Positions 8,923 through 19,857 of a stretch of DNA of 64,000 bases are shown here, piece by piece. Every line of letters begins with the position of its first letter. The stretch's first letter is position 1. The stretch is from contig NZ_JABXIN010000022.1 of NCBI RefSeq assembly GCF_013373065.1, positions 62,001 through 126,000 of the forward strand, written 5' to 3'. The position numbers were made by a program, and so were the translations under genes. The notes below the pieces were generated by a model, which worked only from the letters and a program-made list of their open reading frames with translations, did not search any database and was not told where the DNA came from. This DNA comes from Algoriphagus sp. (lineage in GTDB: Bacteria; Bacteroidota; Bacteroidia; Cytophagales; Cyclobacteriaceae).

Positions 8923-10011
8923 TCATGGCTTGATCAGTTTTTGGTCAGCATTGATTCCTTCGATGATTTGAGCAAATTCAAAGTTTTTAAGTCCAACTTT
9001 AACTGGGATAGTATCTCCCTCTTCAAGGATGACCTGTTGATCATTTATCAAATAATTCCGAGGAATTACCAATGCATTTTCAACTTGATTAGTAACGATA
9101 TTTGCCTCTAAACTTAAATTGGGATAAAGCACTGGTGGTGGGGTCGTAAATACTGCTTCGACCGTAAAGCTTTTGGATTGAGTATCCATTAGAGGATAGA
9201 TTTTAGTAACCTTCCCTTCAAATGTCTGATCCATATAGCTATCCATTCGGATGATAACTCGTTGGTCCAAAGCGATTTTTGAAATATCATATTCATCTAC
9301 CAATAGTTCCATAATAAAGTCATCCTCATCTCCGAGTACTGCTACTACCGTTTGGGGGCCGACCATTTCCCCTTGTTCTTTGGGAAGTGCATAGACCTTT
9401 CCGTGAATTTTACTTTTCACTACAAATTCACTTTCTAATACTCTGCTGATTGCCAGGCTTTTGGAAGCGCTTTTTGAGGTGTATTCGATTTCACGTTTGA
9501 GGTCTCCATATCGAATTAATGCTGATTCGTAACTGTTTTTGGAGTTTTCATAGGCTAGTTTTCGCTGCTCCAATTCCACTTCAGTCCCAATATTTTGAAC
9601 CCATAATTTCTGCTGCCGGGCATAGAGAAGGGAATCATTGTGAAATTTGCTTTTTGCCAAGTCAATAGAAAGTTGTAGATCCCTGAGTTTGGATTGATTT
9701 TGCTGATAGTCTGCAAAGGCTTGTGCCAATTCTGCATTTTCCCTAGAGAGCCGTTCCCGTTCATTATAGACAGCCAAAATGGGATCACCCTCATTTACCA
9801 CATCTCCTTCTTTCACAAAGATTTCTTGAATGGGGCCCGAACCAACCGCAAATGCTTCGTATTGGTTTACGGCTTTGATGTTTCCAGATGCATAGACCGA
9901 TTCCGTGATGGATTGGTATTGTGGGATGAGGGAACTTTCTTCAGAATCGCTACAAGAAAAGGCAACAATTCCCAAAAAAACTGCTAGAAAGTACTGTAGA
10001 CGAAGTTTCAT
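8923..10011 (-). CDS. HlyD/MacA-like efflux periplasmic adaptor lipoprotein
   Basis: From the ATG at 10011 the protein has 362 residues and a lipoprotein signal (lipobox near AFSC, Cys about 20). A start 7 codons earlier is possible but would blunt the signal. It shows a lipoyl-like half motif (EIFVKEGDVVNEGDPIL), a helical hairpin region (about residues 75-150) and a second lipoyl half (KIHGKVYALPKEQGEMVGP), then beta-barrel domains. It would connect the inner-membrane ABC permease to an outer-membrane channel; no TolC homologue is encoded nearby. Confidence 0.85.
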   Translation of the reverse strand: MKLRLQYFLAVFLGIVAFSCSDSEESSLIPQYQSITESVYASGNIKAVNQYEAFAVGSGPIQEIFVKEGDVVNEGDPILAVYNERERLSRENAELAQAFADYQQNQSKLRDLQLSIDLAKSKFHNDSLLYARQQKLWVQNIGTEVELEQRKLAYENSKNSYESALIRYGDLKREIEYTSKSASKSLAISRVLESEFVVKSKIHGKVYALPKEQGEMVGPQTVVAVLGDEDDFIMELLVDEYDISKIALDQRVIIRMDSYMDQTFEGKVTKIYPLMDTQSKSFTVEAVFTTPPPVLYPNLSLEANIVTNQVENALVIPRNYLINDQQVILEEGDTIPVKVGLKNFEFAQIIEGINADQKLIKP

Positions 10012-10138
10012 GTGCTGGAAGTCAGTACTCAAATAAATACCTTAGTTACTGGTTTTTTTATGATAATTGTCAACTTAAAAACAATAATTTCCCCAAACAA
10101 AGATTTTGATAGCAAGTTAGCTTATCACTTATTCCTTT

Positions 10139-10981
10139 ATGCGCAGTTATTTACTCCTTCTCTTATTGGCCCTAGAATCCTGTGCTTTTCGAAGTGTGGT
10201 TCGAACCAAAGACATCGCTTATATCCAAAGCGAAAATTCGCTCAACTTACCGGCTAAAAATCTCAATGTTTTTTCACCCAAAAAAGCTGCGGATCTACCG
10301 GTTTTGATTTTTGTCCATGGTGGAAGTTGGAATAAGGGGCGAAAGGAGATTTATGACTTTTTAGGGAATCGAATGGCTCGAAGGGAAGTGGTAACGGTAA
10401 TTATTGATTATCCCTTGGCTCCGGATTTTCAAGTGGATGCCATGGAAAAAGCAACGGTTCAGGCTGTCAAGTGGGTTAAGCAAAATATTGATCAATATGG
10501 TGGAGATCCGGGACGAATTTATATCTCCGGACATTCGGCGGGCGGCCATTTAGCTGCTTTGGCGGCTATAAAAAAGGAGCCTTGGGAGGAAGCTGGGCTT
10601 TCCAATCCACTGAAGGGTGCGATATTAAATGATCCGGCTGGGCTGGATTGGTATTGGTTTTTGGAAGAAATGAAGGGCAAACCCAACGGGGAGGATAATT
10701 ACGATGCTTTCACGGATAATACAGAAGTTTGGAAGGCCTACTCACCGATTTACTTTTTGGAAGGGAATGAAATTCCTTTGTTGATTATGGAAGGCGAAAA
10801 GACCTATCCCGGAATTCGACTTACAGTGGAACGTTTTCGCAAAGAAGCCGAAGAAAAAGGGACGGATTTGACCTATTCTTTCTATCCTAAAACCAAACAT
10901 ATTCCGATGATTACTCAGTATTTCTGGACCTGGAGTAAAGGATTTGGTGATGTTTTGGATTTTATTGAAGCAGAAAAATAA
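10139..10981 (+). CDS. Alpha/beta hydrolase lipoprotein (BD-FAE/carboxylesterase-like)
   Basis: The 280-residue protein starts with a short lipoprotein signal (MRSYLLLLLLALESC, Cys15). The hydrolase fold shows the oxyanion HGGSW motif, the nucleophile GHSAGGHLAAL and a C-terminal His in KTKHIPM. It is probably an envelope esterase with unknown substrate. The upstream region (10012-10138) is shared with the divergent adaptor gene. The gene is convergent with priA with only 9 bases between stops and no obvious hairpin terminator. Confidence 0.85.
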   Translation: MRSYLLLLLLALESCAFRSVVRTKDIAYIQSENSLNLPAKNLNVFSPKKAADLPVLIFVHGGSWNKGRKEIYDFLGNRMARREVVTVIIDYPLAPDFQVDAMEKATVQAVKWVKQNIDQYGGDPGRIYISGHSAGGHLAALAAIKKEPWEEAGLSNPLKGAILNDPAGLDWYWFLEEMKGKPNGEDNYDAFTDNTEVWKAYSPIYFLEGNEIPLLIMEGEKTYPGIRLTVERFRKEAEEKGTDLTYSFYPKTKHIPMITQYFWTWSKGFGDVLDFIEAEK

Positions 10982-10990
10982 GCCTTGGAT

Positions 10991-13510
10991 TTAGTTGGGA
11001 TCCACATCGATGATCCATCGGACGGAACGGAACTCAGTCCGCGATTGTAATTCTTCCAAAATTTTGCCAAGACTTTTCTTAAAAGTGTGCTGTGTCGCTC
11101 CTGACCGGTCCAGTTTGATCAAACTTTCGAATTGGTATTGGTTTTTAATTCGTCCGATCAGGGCCTTTTCTGGTCCTAGGACAATCTTTTTTACCCCAAT
11201 CTGCGCCATTCCCCGATGCAGTGCTATGGCTGCTTTTTCTGCAGTTTTAAAGTCGGTATGCCGAGTCGTAATCTTGATGAGCTTGACAAAAGGCGGATAG
11301 TAAAACTGCTTTCGTTCCGCTAGTTCAACCCTGAAAAAATCCTTGTAATCTCCCCTAATTACTTTTTCATATAGGTCCTGTTCAGGATTACGGGTTTGGA
11401 TAATGACTTGGCCTTTTTCAGATCTTCTACCTGCTCTACCAGCTACTTGGGTGATCTGCTGAAAGGCTCGCTCTCCAGCTCTGAAATCCGGAAAATTTAA
11501 AATCCGATCCCCGTCCCAAATTCCCACTACGGTCACCCTTCCAAAGTCGAGCCCTTTGGTAATCATTTGAGTTCCCACTAAAATGTCGATCTGACCCGCT
11601 CCAAACTCATCGAGGATACGTTGATAGCCATATTTATTTCGTGTGGTATCTAGGTCCATTCTCCCCAACCTTGCCTCGGGAAAGAGCAGGCTTAAGGATT
11701 CTTCGATTCGTTCTGTCCCCATCCCTTTGGTAGAAAGTTGGCTGCTTCCACAAGCTGGGCAGGAAGTGGGAACTTTTTCCTTATAGCCACAGTAATGGCA
11801 GCGCAATTCTTCAGAAAATTGATGGTAGGTAAGACTAACGTCGCATTGCACACATTCGGCAGTCCATCCGCAATCCTCGCATTGGACATAAGGGGAATAA
11901 CCTCTACGGTTTTGATAAATTAAGACCTGTTCGTTTTTTTTCAGTGCTTCCTGAATTTTCTCCCGCATAAGTCGGGTGGAATCGAGCTTAAGGAGGTTTT
12001 TTCGACGGTCTGCTCCTAAATCAGCTAAGTGAAAATCCGGAAGTTTTGCATCTCCAAATCGCTGATGAAGTTCTACATAGCCATATTTTCCCTGAGTTGC
12101 ATTGTAATAGGATTCAAAGGATGGGGTTGCAGAACCGAGGAGGATTTTAGCTTGATGGAAATAACCCAACATAATGGCAGCGTCTCTTGCATGAAAGCGG
12201 GGAGCTGGGTCAAATTGCTTGTAGCTTGCCTCATGTTCTTCATCTACTATGATCAATCCTAGGGAATCAAAGGGTAGGAAAATGGAGGATCGCACTCCGA
12301 CTACGAATGAAAATCTCCCGCTGAGTACACCATTCCAAACTTCTACGCGCTCATTATCAGAGTATTTGGAATGGTAGACACCCATCTTTGAACCAAAAAC
12401 TTCCTGTAAACGACTCACGATTTGGGTGGTCAAGGCAATTTCAGGGAGAAGCAACAATACCTGAGATCCACTTTCCAAGACCTCTTGAATCAACTGAATG
12501 TAGATTTCAGTTTTTCCACTTCCGGTTATCCCATGAAGCAGGACCGTTTGTTTCTCTTCAAATTGGCTCTTGATGGATTGGATTGCTTCTTGTTGGGTTG
12601 TGGAAAGTTGAAAGGCTGTTCGTTCAGGGTGAATTTCTTCGAGTCGATTGACGACCACCTTGAAGGATTCAAAAACCCCATTTTTGATTAGGGTTTTCAA
12701 CGAACTTTCGGAATCTCCCTCTTCCAATAGCGTGGCTTTATCCAATCCTTTTTCATTCAATTCAGGCTTTTGGAAAACAGGGACATCTCGCAGGTATTTC
12801 AGTAAAATTGACTCTTGCTTGACTTTTCCAGAAAATGACTCAAAAAGACTTTCTAAAGCCTTTTTATCTTGAGCTAAGTCACTTCGAAGACGGATTCGGG
12901 TTTCGATTTTGGGGGTGAATTTTTCCTGTACTTTTTCAAAAATCAAAATCGCTTCCTTTGCAACCAGACTTTTCAGAATAGGATGAATCGTCTTGATTCC
13001 CAATACCTTCTCGCAATCATCGTAGCTCAGTTCCGATTGATTCTCAAGTGCTTCTAAAATCTTTTCTTCCCGCTCATCTAAGGGATAGGGGCTTTTATCC
13101 CTGTCAAAATTAGGATTAACTTGAATCCGTGATTCGCTGGATAACCGAAGCCCGGAAGGAAGGGCAGCATGCATGACTTCTCCGATATGGCAGCAATAAT
13201 ATTCTGCCATCCATGCCCAAAATCGGATTTGTAGTGGATTGACCGAAGGCTGCTGATCCAAAACCTCCAGAATAGGCTTGGCTTCGTAAACCTGCGGAGC
13301 TTTATTGTGGACTTTTCCGATGATCCCAGTCAGGATTTTTTTTCGTCCGAATTGAACAATAACCCGTGCTCCAATCTGGATTTCGTCATGCAGGTTTCGT
13401 GGGATTTTGTAAGTGAACATTCGAGGAATGGGCACTGGCAAAATCACGTCTGCGAACGAAAATTCAGGTTGACTAGTCGGTAAATCTTTTTCTTCGAAAA
13501 GGTTCAGCAC
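10991..13510 (-). CDS. priA: Primosomal protein N' (replication restart helicase)
   Basis: The 839-residue protein matches PriA in length and layout: an N-terminal DNA-binding domain, Walker A GITGSGKTEIY, DEEH box IIVDEEHEASYKQ, motif III LGSATPS, and a zinc-binding insert with four Cys pairs (CEDCGW, CVQC, CHYC, CPAC), then helicase C-terminal motifs (GTQMITKGLDF, QVAGRAGR). It reloads the replisome at stalled forks. It is the last gene of a tightly spaced seven-gene minus-strand run, 4 bases after the DUF255 gene. Confidence 0.96.
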   Translation of the reverse strand: MLNLFEEKDLPTSQPEFSFADVILPVPIPRMFTYKIPRNLHDEIQIGARVIVQFGRKKILTGIIGKVHNKAPQVYEAKPILEVLDQQPSVNPLQIRFWAWMAEYYCCHIGEVMHAALPSGLRLSSESRIQVNPNFDRDKSPYPLDEREEKILEALENQSELSYDDCEKVLGIKTIHPILKSLVAKEAILIFEKVQEKFTPKIETRIRLRSDLAQDKKALESLFESFSGKVKQESILLKYLRDVPVFQKPELNEKGLDKATLLEEGDSESSLKTLIKNGVFESFKVVVNRLEEIHPERTAFQLSTTQQEAIQSIKSQFEEKQTVLLHGITGSGKTEIYIQLIQEVLESGSQVLLLLPEIALTTQIVSRLQEVFGSKMGVYHSKYSDNERVEVWNGVLSGRFSFVVGVRSSIFLPFDSLGLIIVDEEHEASYKQFDPAPRFHARDAAIMLGYFHQAKILLGSATPSFESYYNATQGKYGYVELHQRFGDAKLPDFHLADLGADRRKNLLKLDSTRLMREKIQEALKKNEQVLIYQNRRGYSPYVQCEDCGWTAECVQCDVSLTYHQFSEELRCHYCGYKEKVPTSCPACGSSQLSTKGMGTERIEESLSLLFPEARLGRMDLDTTRNKYGYQRILDEFGAGQIDILVGTQMITKGLDFGRVTVVGIWDGDRILNFPDFRAGERAFQQITQVAGRAGRRSEKGQVIIQTRNPEQDLYEKVIRGDYKDFFRVELAERKQFYYPPFVKLIKITTRHTDFKTAEKAAIALHRGMAQIGVKKIVLGPEKALIGRIKNQYQFESLIKLDRSGATQHTFKKSLGKILEELQSRTEFRSVRWIIDVDPN

Positions 13511-13514
13511 AGAA

Positions 13515-15545
13515 TTAATTCAAAAACGGTAATTGCGAAAGGGCCTCATCCACCTCCGAAACTGGTCTTCGGCAGGCATGGTCGAAGCAGACATAAATTA
13601 AGGCATTTCCTGTCGAATCGGGAGTTTTTCCTGTTAAAATCGGGGCATTTTCTGTCACTTCTTCACTCCAGGCTACTACCAAATTAGCAGGGACTTTTTT
13701 GAGTAAATCCAAAGCCTTTTTCTTGGCACCAAGTCCAACTATTCCGATTTCTGCTGTCGGTATAACTTGCTCTAGCAGTAGGCTTGCCCAATTACTTAAG
13801 AAGCCGGGATCTTTGAGAATTAATTCCCGCATTTTGCGAAGCATGGACCGGGAGATCTCAGCATACTTTTCCTCGTAGGTGAGGAGTGAGAGTTTGTGGA
13901 AATTCCTCGCCATGATGGAATTTGAGGCAGGGATGACATTGTCAAACAACTCTTTTTTATTGGCAATGAGTTTTTCAGCTTGGGGATCATTGAAAAAGAA
14001 AAAGTCCTCTTGCTCATCATAAAAATGAGTCAAGCAGAAGTCTGAGAGTTCTTTTCCAAAATCTAAATAGTTACTGTTTCCACTAACCTCAAAGGCCATC
14101 AAGCTAGCTTTAATTACGGCAGCATAATCTTCCAAGAAGGCAGGGGTGTAAGCCGCTCCATTTTTGTAGGTGCGCTGGAGGATTCCTTCTTTCATCATAT
14201 GCGTTCGGATGAAATCCAAATTTGCCAAAGCCAATTGCAGTGCTCGCTCAGTTCCGGTAGCAAGGTACGCTTGAATCAATCCTGAAGCCATCAGACCATT
14301 CCAGCCTGCGATGATTTTATCATCTTTTCCAGGGAAAATCCGCTCGTTTCTTGCCTTTAGGAGGGTTGCTTTTACTTGAATGAGTTTTCTTGATAATTCC
14401 TCACCGGACATATTAAACTCTTGAGCGACTGTCTCATAATCCAGGGTTTGAAAAAGAATATTGACTCCATCTTCCCAATTCCCATGGATTTTAAGATTGT
14501 ACAATTTCCGAAGCCAAGGTAATTCATCACCCACTAGCTGTTCAAGTTCGGAATACCGCCACGTATAAAATTTTCCCTCTATGCCTTCACTGTCAGCGTC
14601 TTGGGCTGCATGAAAACCGCCCTCTTCTTCCAGCATTTCGGCTTCCAGCCAATGAATGGTTTCTTCGATTTTTTCCAAGAAAAATTCATCCTTGCTCAGT
14701 TGATAGGCTTTTGCGTATAATTCCAAAAGTTGCCCATTGTCATAAAGCATTTTTTCAAAGTGGGGCGCAAACCATTCTCCATCCACAGAATATCGGGCAA
14801 ATCCACCACGCAGGTGGTCATATATGCCTCCCATTCCGATTTTATTCAAGGTGAAGTAAACTGCCTCTTTCAAATCTTCCCGTTGACTGAGATAGGCATA
14901 ATCCAATACGAAATTCCAGATGACCGGCATGGGGAATTTAGGAATCCGGTTCATGCCTCCCCATTCTTTATCAAATTGTGCACTGAGTTTGGTGATTATT
15001 TCTGACAAATCATCCTCGCTAATTTCCTCCTCGCTGGGTTGGATTCCGTATTTTTCAATTTCAGATCGATTTAGCGAGCGTCCAAAACCTTCGGCGCTTT
15101 CAGCAAGTTGATCCTGATGATTTTTGAAGGCATTTGCAATATTTGCTAAAAGACGGGTCCACTGCTCATTTTTGAAATAAGTGCCTCCATAAAAAGGTTT
15201 TTGATTTGGCATTAGAAAAACGTTGAGGGGCCAACCTCCCTGCAAGCCCATAGCCTGGACGGCATCCATGTAGATGTTGTCTAAATCAGGGCGCTCTTCA
15301 CGGTCAATTTTGATGCAGACAAAATGCTCATTCATCAACTCGGCTGTAATCTCATCTTCGAAGCTTTCCCGCTCCATCACATGACACCAATGACAAGCAG
15401 AATAGCCAATTGAAACAAGGATCGGCTTGTTTTCTATTTCTGCTTTTTTCAGGGCTTCAGGGCCCCAGGGATACCAATCAACAGGATTATGGGCATGTTG
15501 AAGGAGGTAGGGACTTTGGCTATGGATAAGACGATTTGGCTTCAT
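13515..15545 (-). CDS. DUF255 thioredoxin-like/glycosidase-fold protein (YyaL/SSP411 family)
   Basis: The 676-residue protein has the family layout: an N-terminal thioredoxin-like domain with [14 protein letters not shown] (CxxC) and [11 protein letters not shown], followed by a long alpha/alpha-barrel region resembling N-acylglucosamine epimerases/glycosidases (for example [18 protein letters not shown] and WNGLMASGL). The biochemical role of the family is unresolved. It has no signal peptide, so is probably cytosolic. It lies between the GSCFA gene (37 bases) and priA (4 bases). Confidence 0.9.
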   Translation of the reverse strand: MKPNRLIHSQSPYLLQHAHNPVDWYPWGPEALKKAEIENKPILVSIGYSACHWCHVMERESFEDEITAELMNEHFVCIKIDREERPDLDNIYMDAVQAMGLQGGWPLNVFLMPNQKPFYGGTYFKNEQWTRLLANIANAFKNHQDQLAESAEGFGRSLNRSEIEKYGIQPSEEEISEDDLSEIITKLSAQFDKEWGGMNRIPKFPMPVIWNFVLDYAYLSQREDLKEAVYFTLNKIGMGGIYDHLRGGFARYSVDGEWFAPHFEKMLYDNGQLLELYAKAYQLSKDEFFLEKIEETIHWLEAEMLEEEGGFHAAQDADSEGIEGKFYTWRYSELEQLVGDELPWLRKLYNLKIHGNWEDGVNILFQTLDYETVAQEFNMSGEELSRKLIQVKATLLKARNERIFPGKDDKIIAGWNGLMASGLIQAYLATGTERALQLALANLDFIRTHMMKEGILQRTYKNGAAYTPAFLEDYAAVIKASLMAFEVSGNSNYLDFGKELSDFCLTHFYDEQEDFFFFNDPQAEKLIANKKELFDNVIPASNSIMARNFHKLSLLTYEEKYAEISRSMLRKMRELILKDPGFLSNWASLLLEQVIPTAEIGIVGLGAKKKALDLLKKVPANLVVAWSEEVTENAPILTGKTPDSTGNALIYVCFDHACRRPVSEVDEALSQLPFLN

Positions 15546-15582
15546 GGAATTTTGAATAATTGAAAATCGGAAGATTGAAAAA

Positions 15583-16566
15583 TCAGTAATTCCACCCTTC
15601 CAACTCTTTTTGAACTTTATTTATTTCTCTTGAAAAATCGAATTCTCCATTGAATCGTTCCAGTTTGTCGAGTAAGTTTTGGAGGAATTTACGATGGGAA
15701 TCAGAATGAGGATTGAGGGGTCGATGTGCTAGTTCACGGTGGATTTTAGAGATTTCATTTACTTTATTTTGAGTGGCTGAGTCAAAATAAGTTTGCATCC
15801 ATTTTTCCCAAATGTAATTTTCTGCCTCGGCCGTGGGGTGAATTCGGTCTTCCTTGTAAAAGCGGTAATCCCTCAATTCATCCATCATGATTTCATAGGA
15901 AGGGAAGTAGGCAACCGAATTAAACGCTTCCTCCAATTGATAGCACAATACGCGGAGCAAACTTTTGCTGAGTTGATTTTCGGGGATTCCATCTTTTATA
16001 TGTCGAACTGGGCTAACCGTGAGGATGATTTTTAAATTAGGATTAGCTTCTGTTAACTTTTTGAAAAGTTCGAAAAAGGGACTTTGCATTTCTTCTAATC
16101 CCGAAAGCCGCTTTTTAAAAATCTTCTGAGGCTGCTTGTGGCAGTTTGCCACCGGTCCAAAATCCTGGTGCTCGTAGATCCAGGACGTGCCAAAAGTCAG
16201 TATCAAATGACTGCCGCTTTTTAGATATGAGCTGGTAGTCTCTATTTTTTTATTGAACTTTTCGATAAGTTCCTTTTTGCTGGTTTCAACCAAATCAGAA
16301 TGGGCGGAAAAATGGAAATACATGCCCTCTCTTTCCAGAATCTGGTTTTCATTAATTGCCCTTTTTTCAAGAGCCATGTCCAGTAGCTTGTGGAGTGCCA
16401 AAGGGTGAAAAATAGTCCCAAATGGATTAATTGAAATGTCGAATTTATGGGTATTCATCTTTGTCCCCATGCTTTGGGCGAAACAAGATCCCATGCTCAG
16501 AATTTTAGACTGATGAGATATTGGAAAAGGGGATTGGGGAATTTCAAATTCGGTAAACCACTGCAT
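15583..16566 (-). CDS. GSCFA domain-containing protein
   Basis: The 327-residue protein carries the family-defining motif in [12 protein letters not shown] (about residues 25-36), followed by family blocks such as [20 protein letters not shown] and [12 protein letters not shown]. The GSCFA family resembles SGNH/GDSL hydrolases, with Ser in the GSC motif and a C-terminal Asp/His ([14 protein letters not shown]), so an esterase or acetyl-hydrolase role is an inference. No signal peptide is seen. Confidence 0.88.
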   Translation of the reverse strand: MQWFTEFEIPQSPFPISHQSKILSMGSCFAQSMGTKMNTHKFDISINPFGTIFHPLALHKLLDMALEKRAINENQILEREGMYFHFSAHSDLVETSKKELIEKFNKKIETTSSYLKSGSHLILTFGTSWIYEHQDFGPVANCHKQPQKIFKKRLSGLEEMQSPFFELFKKLTEANPNLKIILTVSPVRHIKDGIPENQLSKSLLRVLCYQLEEAFNSVAYFPSYEIMMDELRDYRFYKEDRIHPTAEAENYIWEKWMQTYFDSATQNKVNEISKIHRELAHRPLNPHSDSHRKFLQNLLDKLERFNGEFDFSREINKVQKELEGWNY

Positions 16567-16622
16567 TTTATGAATTTAATGAAACTGTTGTCAGCTTTTT
16601 CTTTTCTACTTCAATTTGACAA

Positions 16623-17357
16623 TTAAGGACTACTTTTCATTTTTTCCCAAAGCTTTTTTACCTGCAAATCTCCGAAGCCATAGATAGGAAGGTGATTTTG
16701 AAATTCTCTGAAAACTTTCCGAAAGTCCCAAACTGGATTTTTTATTTGGATATCCCGAAGGGTTTGCATTGGAAGTCCTTCTGATTTTTGAGTCGGGATC
16801 ATGTTTTCCCATGCTTTTACCGCTGGAAATAAAAAAGAAAATTTCGGTTCTGAAGATTCCAAGTAATCTAAGGCATTTGCTACATCGGCATTTTGGTAAA
16901 AAGTCCAAAGGGAGTTAAATAGTCTTATATCCTCAAGATCAAGTTTTAGGGCATTTTCCCATTGATGAAATAATTGGGCAGCACTTAGATGTGCGAATGA
17001 ATAAGGGGAGTTTTGTCCAGGAAGAACGAGATACGCTTCTTGAAGATCTTTTGGTAAAAGCGTACTGGCTTTCCAAAAGTTAACTTGACAAAAGAGGTCT
17101 TCTTCAAACCAAAAGAAAACGGTTGATTCCGAAGGGATTTTGGTGATTTTGAGAATTTCTTCTTTGGATTTCCTGTCATAATCAGTTGCTTCATAAGCGA
17201 ACTCCAGAAATTCTTTTCTCATTTGCCAGAATACATCTTCATTTTTTGCAACTAGGGGACCATCTAGCAAGCACTCTCGAAAAATAATTTTCTCACCTGG
17301 AATATCATTTGGGAATTGTCCAGAAAGCGAGTCCCCATTCAGGATATGAAAGATCAT
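16623..17357 (-). CDS. DUF1835 domain-containing protein
   Basis: The 244-residue protein opens with HILNGDSLSGQFP, the start typical of the DUF1835 family, and continues with the family's mixed alpha/beta pattern (ECLLDGPL; VFFWFEEDLFCQVNFW). No function is established. It overlaps the DUF1801 gene by 4 bases (ATGA), suggesting coupled translation. Confidence 0.75.
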   Translation of the reverse strand: MIFHILNGDSLSGQFPNDIPGEKIIFRECLLDGPLVAKNEDVFWQMRKEFLEFAYEATDYDRKSKEEILKITKIPSESTVFFWFEEDLFCQVNFWKASTLLPKDLQEAYLVLPGQNSPYSFAHLSAAQLFHQWENALKLDLEDIRLFNSLWTFYQNADVANALDYLESSEPKFSFLFPAVKAWENMIPTQKSEGLPMQTLRDIQIKNPVWDFRKVFREFQNHLPIYGFGDLQVKKLWEKMKSSP

Positions 17358-17779
17358 TTGGTTGGATATTTCGCCTTCATGTAATCGTAGGACTTCTTTA
17401 TCAGTTCACGTAAAACCTGTTCATCAACGTCGCTTAGCTTATTGATATAGAAACAAGAAGCTCCGGTTTTGTGTTTTCCTAGTTTGGCAAAAAGCTCGTT
17501 GAAACTGGTTTCCATGCAGCCTAGTAAATACAAGGAAATAGCAGTTTTTCTTGGCGAGAAACCTACAATTAAAAAATCTCCTTCCAGTCCGCTTTCATAT
17601 TTGTAGTGATACTGTCCAAAACCCACGATCGATGGACCCCACATCACAGCTTTTTCTCCAGTGACTTCTTCCATTATCTGTTTTATGCGAAAAGCATCCT
17701 CTCGCTTTTTAGGGGATTCTGTTTGGTTGATAAAATCATCAACAGAAGCCTTGGTTGGTTGGGTTTTATTTTCAGCCAT
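17354..17779 (-). CDS. DUF1801 domain-containing protein (YdhG-like fold)
   Basis: The 141-residue protein has the DUF1801 pattern: KTQPTKASVDDFINQ, PSIVGFGQYHYKYESG, GFSPRKTAISLYL and a C-terminal ASCFYINKLSDVDEQVL. The family is small, cytosolic and functionally undefined. It lies 2 bases after the S9 peptidase gene and overlaps the DUF1835 gene, so is part of the same transcript. Confidence 0.85.
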   Translation of the reverse strand: MAENKTQPTKASVDDFINQTESPKKREDAFRIKQIMEEVTGEKAVMWGPSIVGFGQYHYKYESGLEGDFLIVGFSPRKTAISLYLLGCMETSFNELFAKLGKHKTGASCFYINKLSDVDEQVLRELIKKSYDYMKAKYPTK

Positions 17780-17781
17780 GA

Positions 17782-19854
17782 TTAGTTCATTAAGTGTTTT
17801 TTGAGGAAGTTGGCTGTTTCATTAGAAACCCGAATCATATTTTCCCATTTCATCCAATGATGTGTGTCCCCGGGAATTAAGATCGATTCATAGGGTTTTT
17901 CGAGCTCATCAAATCGGCGGATCAAATCCGTGGTTTGGGATACATTCACATTTCGATCATCGTCCGAGTGTATGAAAAGTACTGGGCTGATCCAGGTGTC
18001 TAAATCTGCAATCGGAGAAGATTTCCAAGCTACCTCTAATGCTTTTTCATAATCAGGCGCTACTTCATAGCCTTCTGGAAAATCATAACGCCCATCCAAA
18101 TCATGTACTCCATGAATATCTATTCCAACTTTAAATAATTCAGAATCCCGAGCCAAGGCCAAAGCTGTCAAATACCCCCCATAACTTCCTCCGTAGATTC
18201 CAATTTTATCGCCTCTGACCTGTGGTAAATTTGCCAAAAACTCCCCTCCGGCTTTGATATCTTGATATTCCACCGCGCCCTGATAATAGCCGTATGCTGG
18301 TCGGTGAAATTCATAGCCATAACCAATCCCCAAACGGAAATTGACCGAAAGAACGACAAAACCCATTTCAGCCAAATATTGATTTAGGGCATAAGTATTG
18401 GTGTAATAGTCCATGTAGCTCCAACCCAATAGCATTTGACGCTGTGGTCCTCCATGGACGAATACGACCCCTGGCTTTTCAGCTGGGCCGCCTTCCTTCT
18501 CGAAGAGTTGCCCGTGAACCGTCGTTCCATCGGGGGCTTTGAATGTGACCTGTTTGGGTGTGACGAGATTTGCTTGAGGAAATTCAGTAGGAATATGGTC
18601 TGCTTGCAAGAGCTGGGTTTGGGTGCCTTTTTTAAGTGTGACTAAATGGGGTCGCTGAGCCGTTGCTGAAAAATAGGCCAGGCTTCCATCAGCCAAGCCT
18701 ACAGGGTAAGCCTCAATACCAGCTCCTAAAGTTTCCCAGTTAAGTGTTTTATCCGACAATTCGATCGTACCGATATGCCTTCGGTCTATATCTGCTTTAT
18801 CAGGTCCGTAATTAGCGGAGAATAAAATGCGCTTTCCATCAGGATTGAGTTTGATTTGCTCAACCATATAGTTGCCTGGGGTCAGAAGGGTTTCCTTTTG
18901 GCTTTGTAAATCCAAATTGTATAAATGTTGCCAGCCGTCGTGGTAGGATTCAAAAATGAGTTCCTTTTCATCCGGATAGGAGAAAAAGAAATAGCGATAG
19001 GAACCTCTCAAGGTTTTCGGAGCGGTCCATAGTTTTTCAGCTGCTCCGCTTTCCACATCAGCAAGCCAGATTTCCCAAGGAATATGTCGAGGTTCTAGAA
19101 GGGGATAGGCAGCTCCCGATCCCCCTAGTGTTTTGATAAAAGCGATCTTGCTCCCATCAGGAGACCATTTGGGTTGGGAATATCGATGAAAGGAAGGGGC
19201 TATAAATTGGATGGGAGTTTCTTCATTCCGATAAATTCCAATTAATTGGTGCCCTCCTCTGTTAACAGTGAAGGCTAGGCTTTTTCCGTCCGGAGAAAAT
19301 TCCATGGAGGTAACAGTTCCCTTGATTTCAAACAGTTGCTTGGGAGTCTCCATATTGTGTGCGTTTGCCTCCCAAACTTGGCCATTTTTTAAGAATAGAA
19401 TTTGGTTCCCTGGTCCTAGGTGAATATTGTCGCCAGGCCCAATGGTTTCTATCATTCGAGAAAGTAGGTTGATGGCAAAGATTTCTACTTTGGGTAGCTG
19501 AGGAAGGTTGTCCGGATTGACTGTGGAGGAAGCATTTGAGCCGCCATGGTCGCCTCCACGCACAAAGACCAAATGCTCACCATCTGGTGAAAAAGTTAAA
19601 CTGGTGATTTCTTGCCCATCATCTTTATCAAAAAACGTGAGTTTTTCGGGTTTAAAATCAGGTGCTTTAGCATAGTAGACATTTCGCCTTCCCTGCTCGT
19701 AAAGTGCCCAAGCTATTTGGGTTCCAGATGGATCGACTGTGAGTTCAGAAGGAAAGGTAAATTTCCCCACCTGCTCCATGGTAAAGGATTGGGAAAAGAG
19801 AAATTTTGGAAGTAGTAGAAAAGTTATCAGTAGGAGGGGAAGAGTCTTTTTCAT
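17782..19854 (-). CDS. Secreted S9 family peptidase (acylaminoacyl-/dipeptidyl-peptidase-like)
   Basis: The 690-residue protein has a signal peptide (LLITFLLLPKFLFSQ) and an N-terminal beta-propeller with WD40/TolB-like repeats (LTFSPDGEHLVFV, MEFSPDGKSLAF, PKWSPDGSKIAF). The C-terminal alpha/beta-hydrolase domain (from about residue 440) has the nucleophile GIYGGSYGGYLTAL, Asp in HSDDDRNVN and His in GDTHHWMKW. It probably releases peptides in the periplasm. It lies 3 bases downstream of the PBP4 gene. Confidence 0.92.
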   Translation of the reverse strand: MKKTLPLLLITFLLLPKFLFSQSFTMEQVGKFTFPSELTVDPSGTQIAWALYEQGRRNVYYAKAPDFKPEKLTFFDKDDGQEITSLTFSPDGEHLVFVRGGDHGGSNASSTVNPDNLPQLPKVEIFAINLLSRMIETIGPGDNIHLGPGNQILFLKNGQVWEANAHNMETPKQLFEIKGTVTSMEFSPDGKSLAFTVNRGGHQLIGIYRNEETPIQFIAPSFHRYSQPKWSPDGSKIAFIKTLGGSGAAYPLLEPRHIPWEIWLADVESGAAEKLWTAPKTLRGSYRYFFFSYPDEKELIFESYHDGWQHLYNLDLQSQKETLLTPGNYMVEQIKLNPDGKRILFSANYGPDKADIDRRHIGTIELSDKTLNWETLGAGIEAYPVGLADGSLAYFSATAQRPHLVTLKKGTQTQLLQADHIPTEFPQANLVTPKQVTFKAPDGTTVHGQLFEKEGGPAEKPGVVFVHGGPQRQMLLGWSYMDYYTNTYALNQYLAEMGFVVLSVNFRLGIGYGYEFHRPAYGYYQGAVEYQDIKAGGEFLANLPQVRGDKIGIYGGSYGGYLTALALARDSELFKVGIDIHGVHDLDGRYDFPEGYEVAPDYEKALEVAWKSSPIADLDTWISPVLFIHSDDDRNVNVSQTTDLIRRFDELEKPYESILIPGDTHHWMKWENMIRVSNETANFLKKHLMN

Positions 19855-19857
19855 GGT

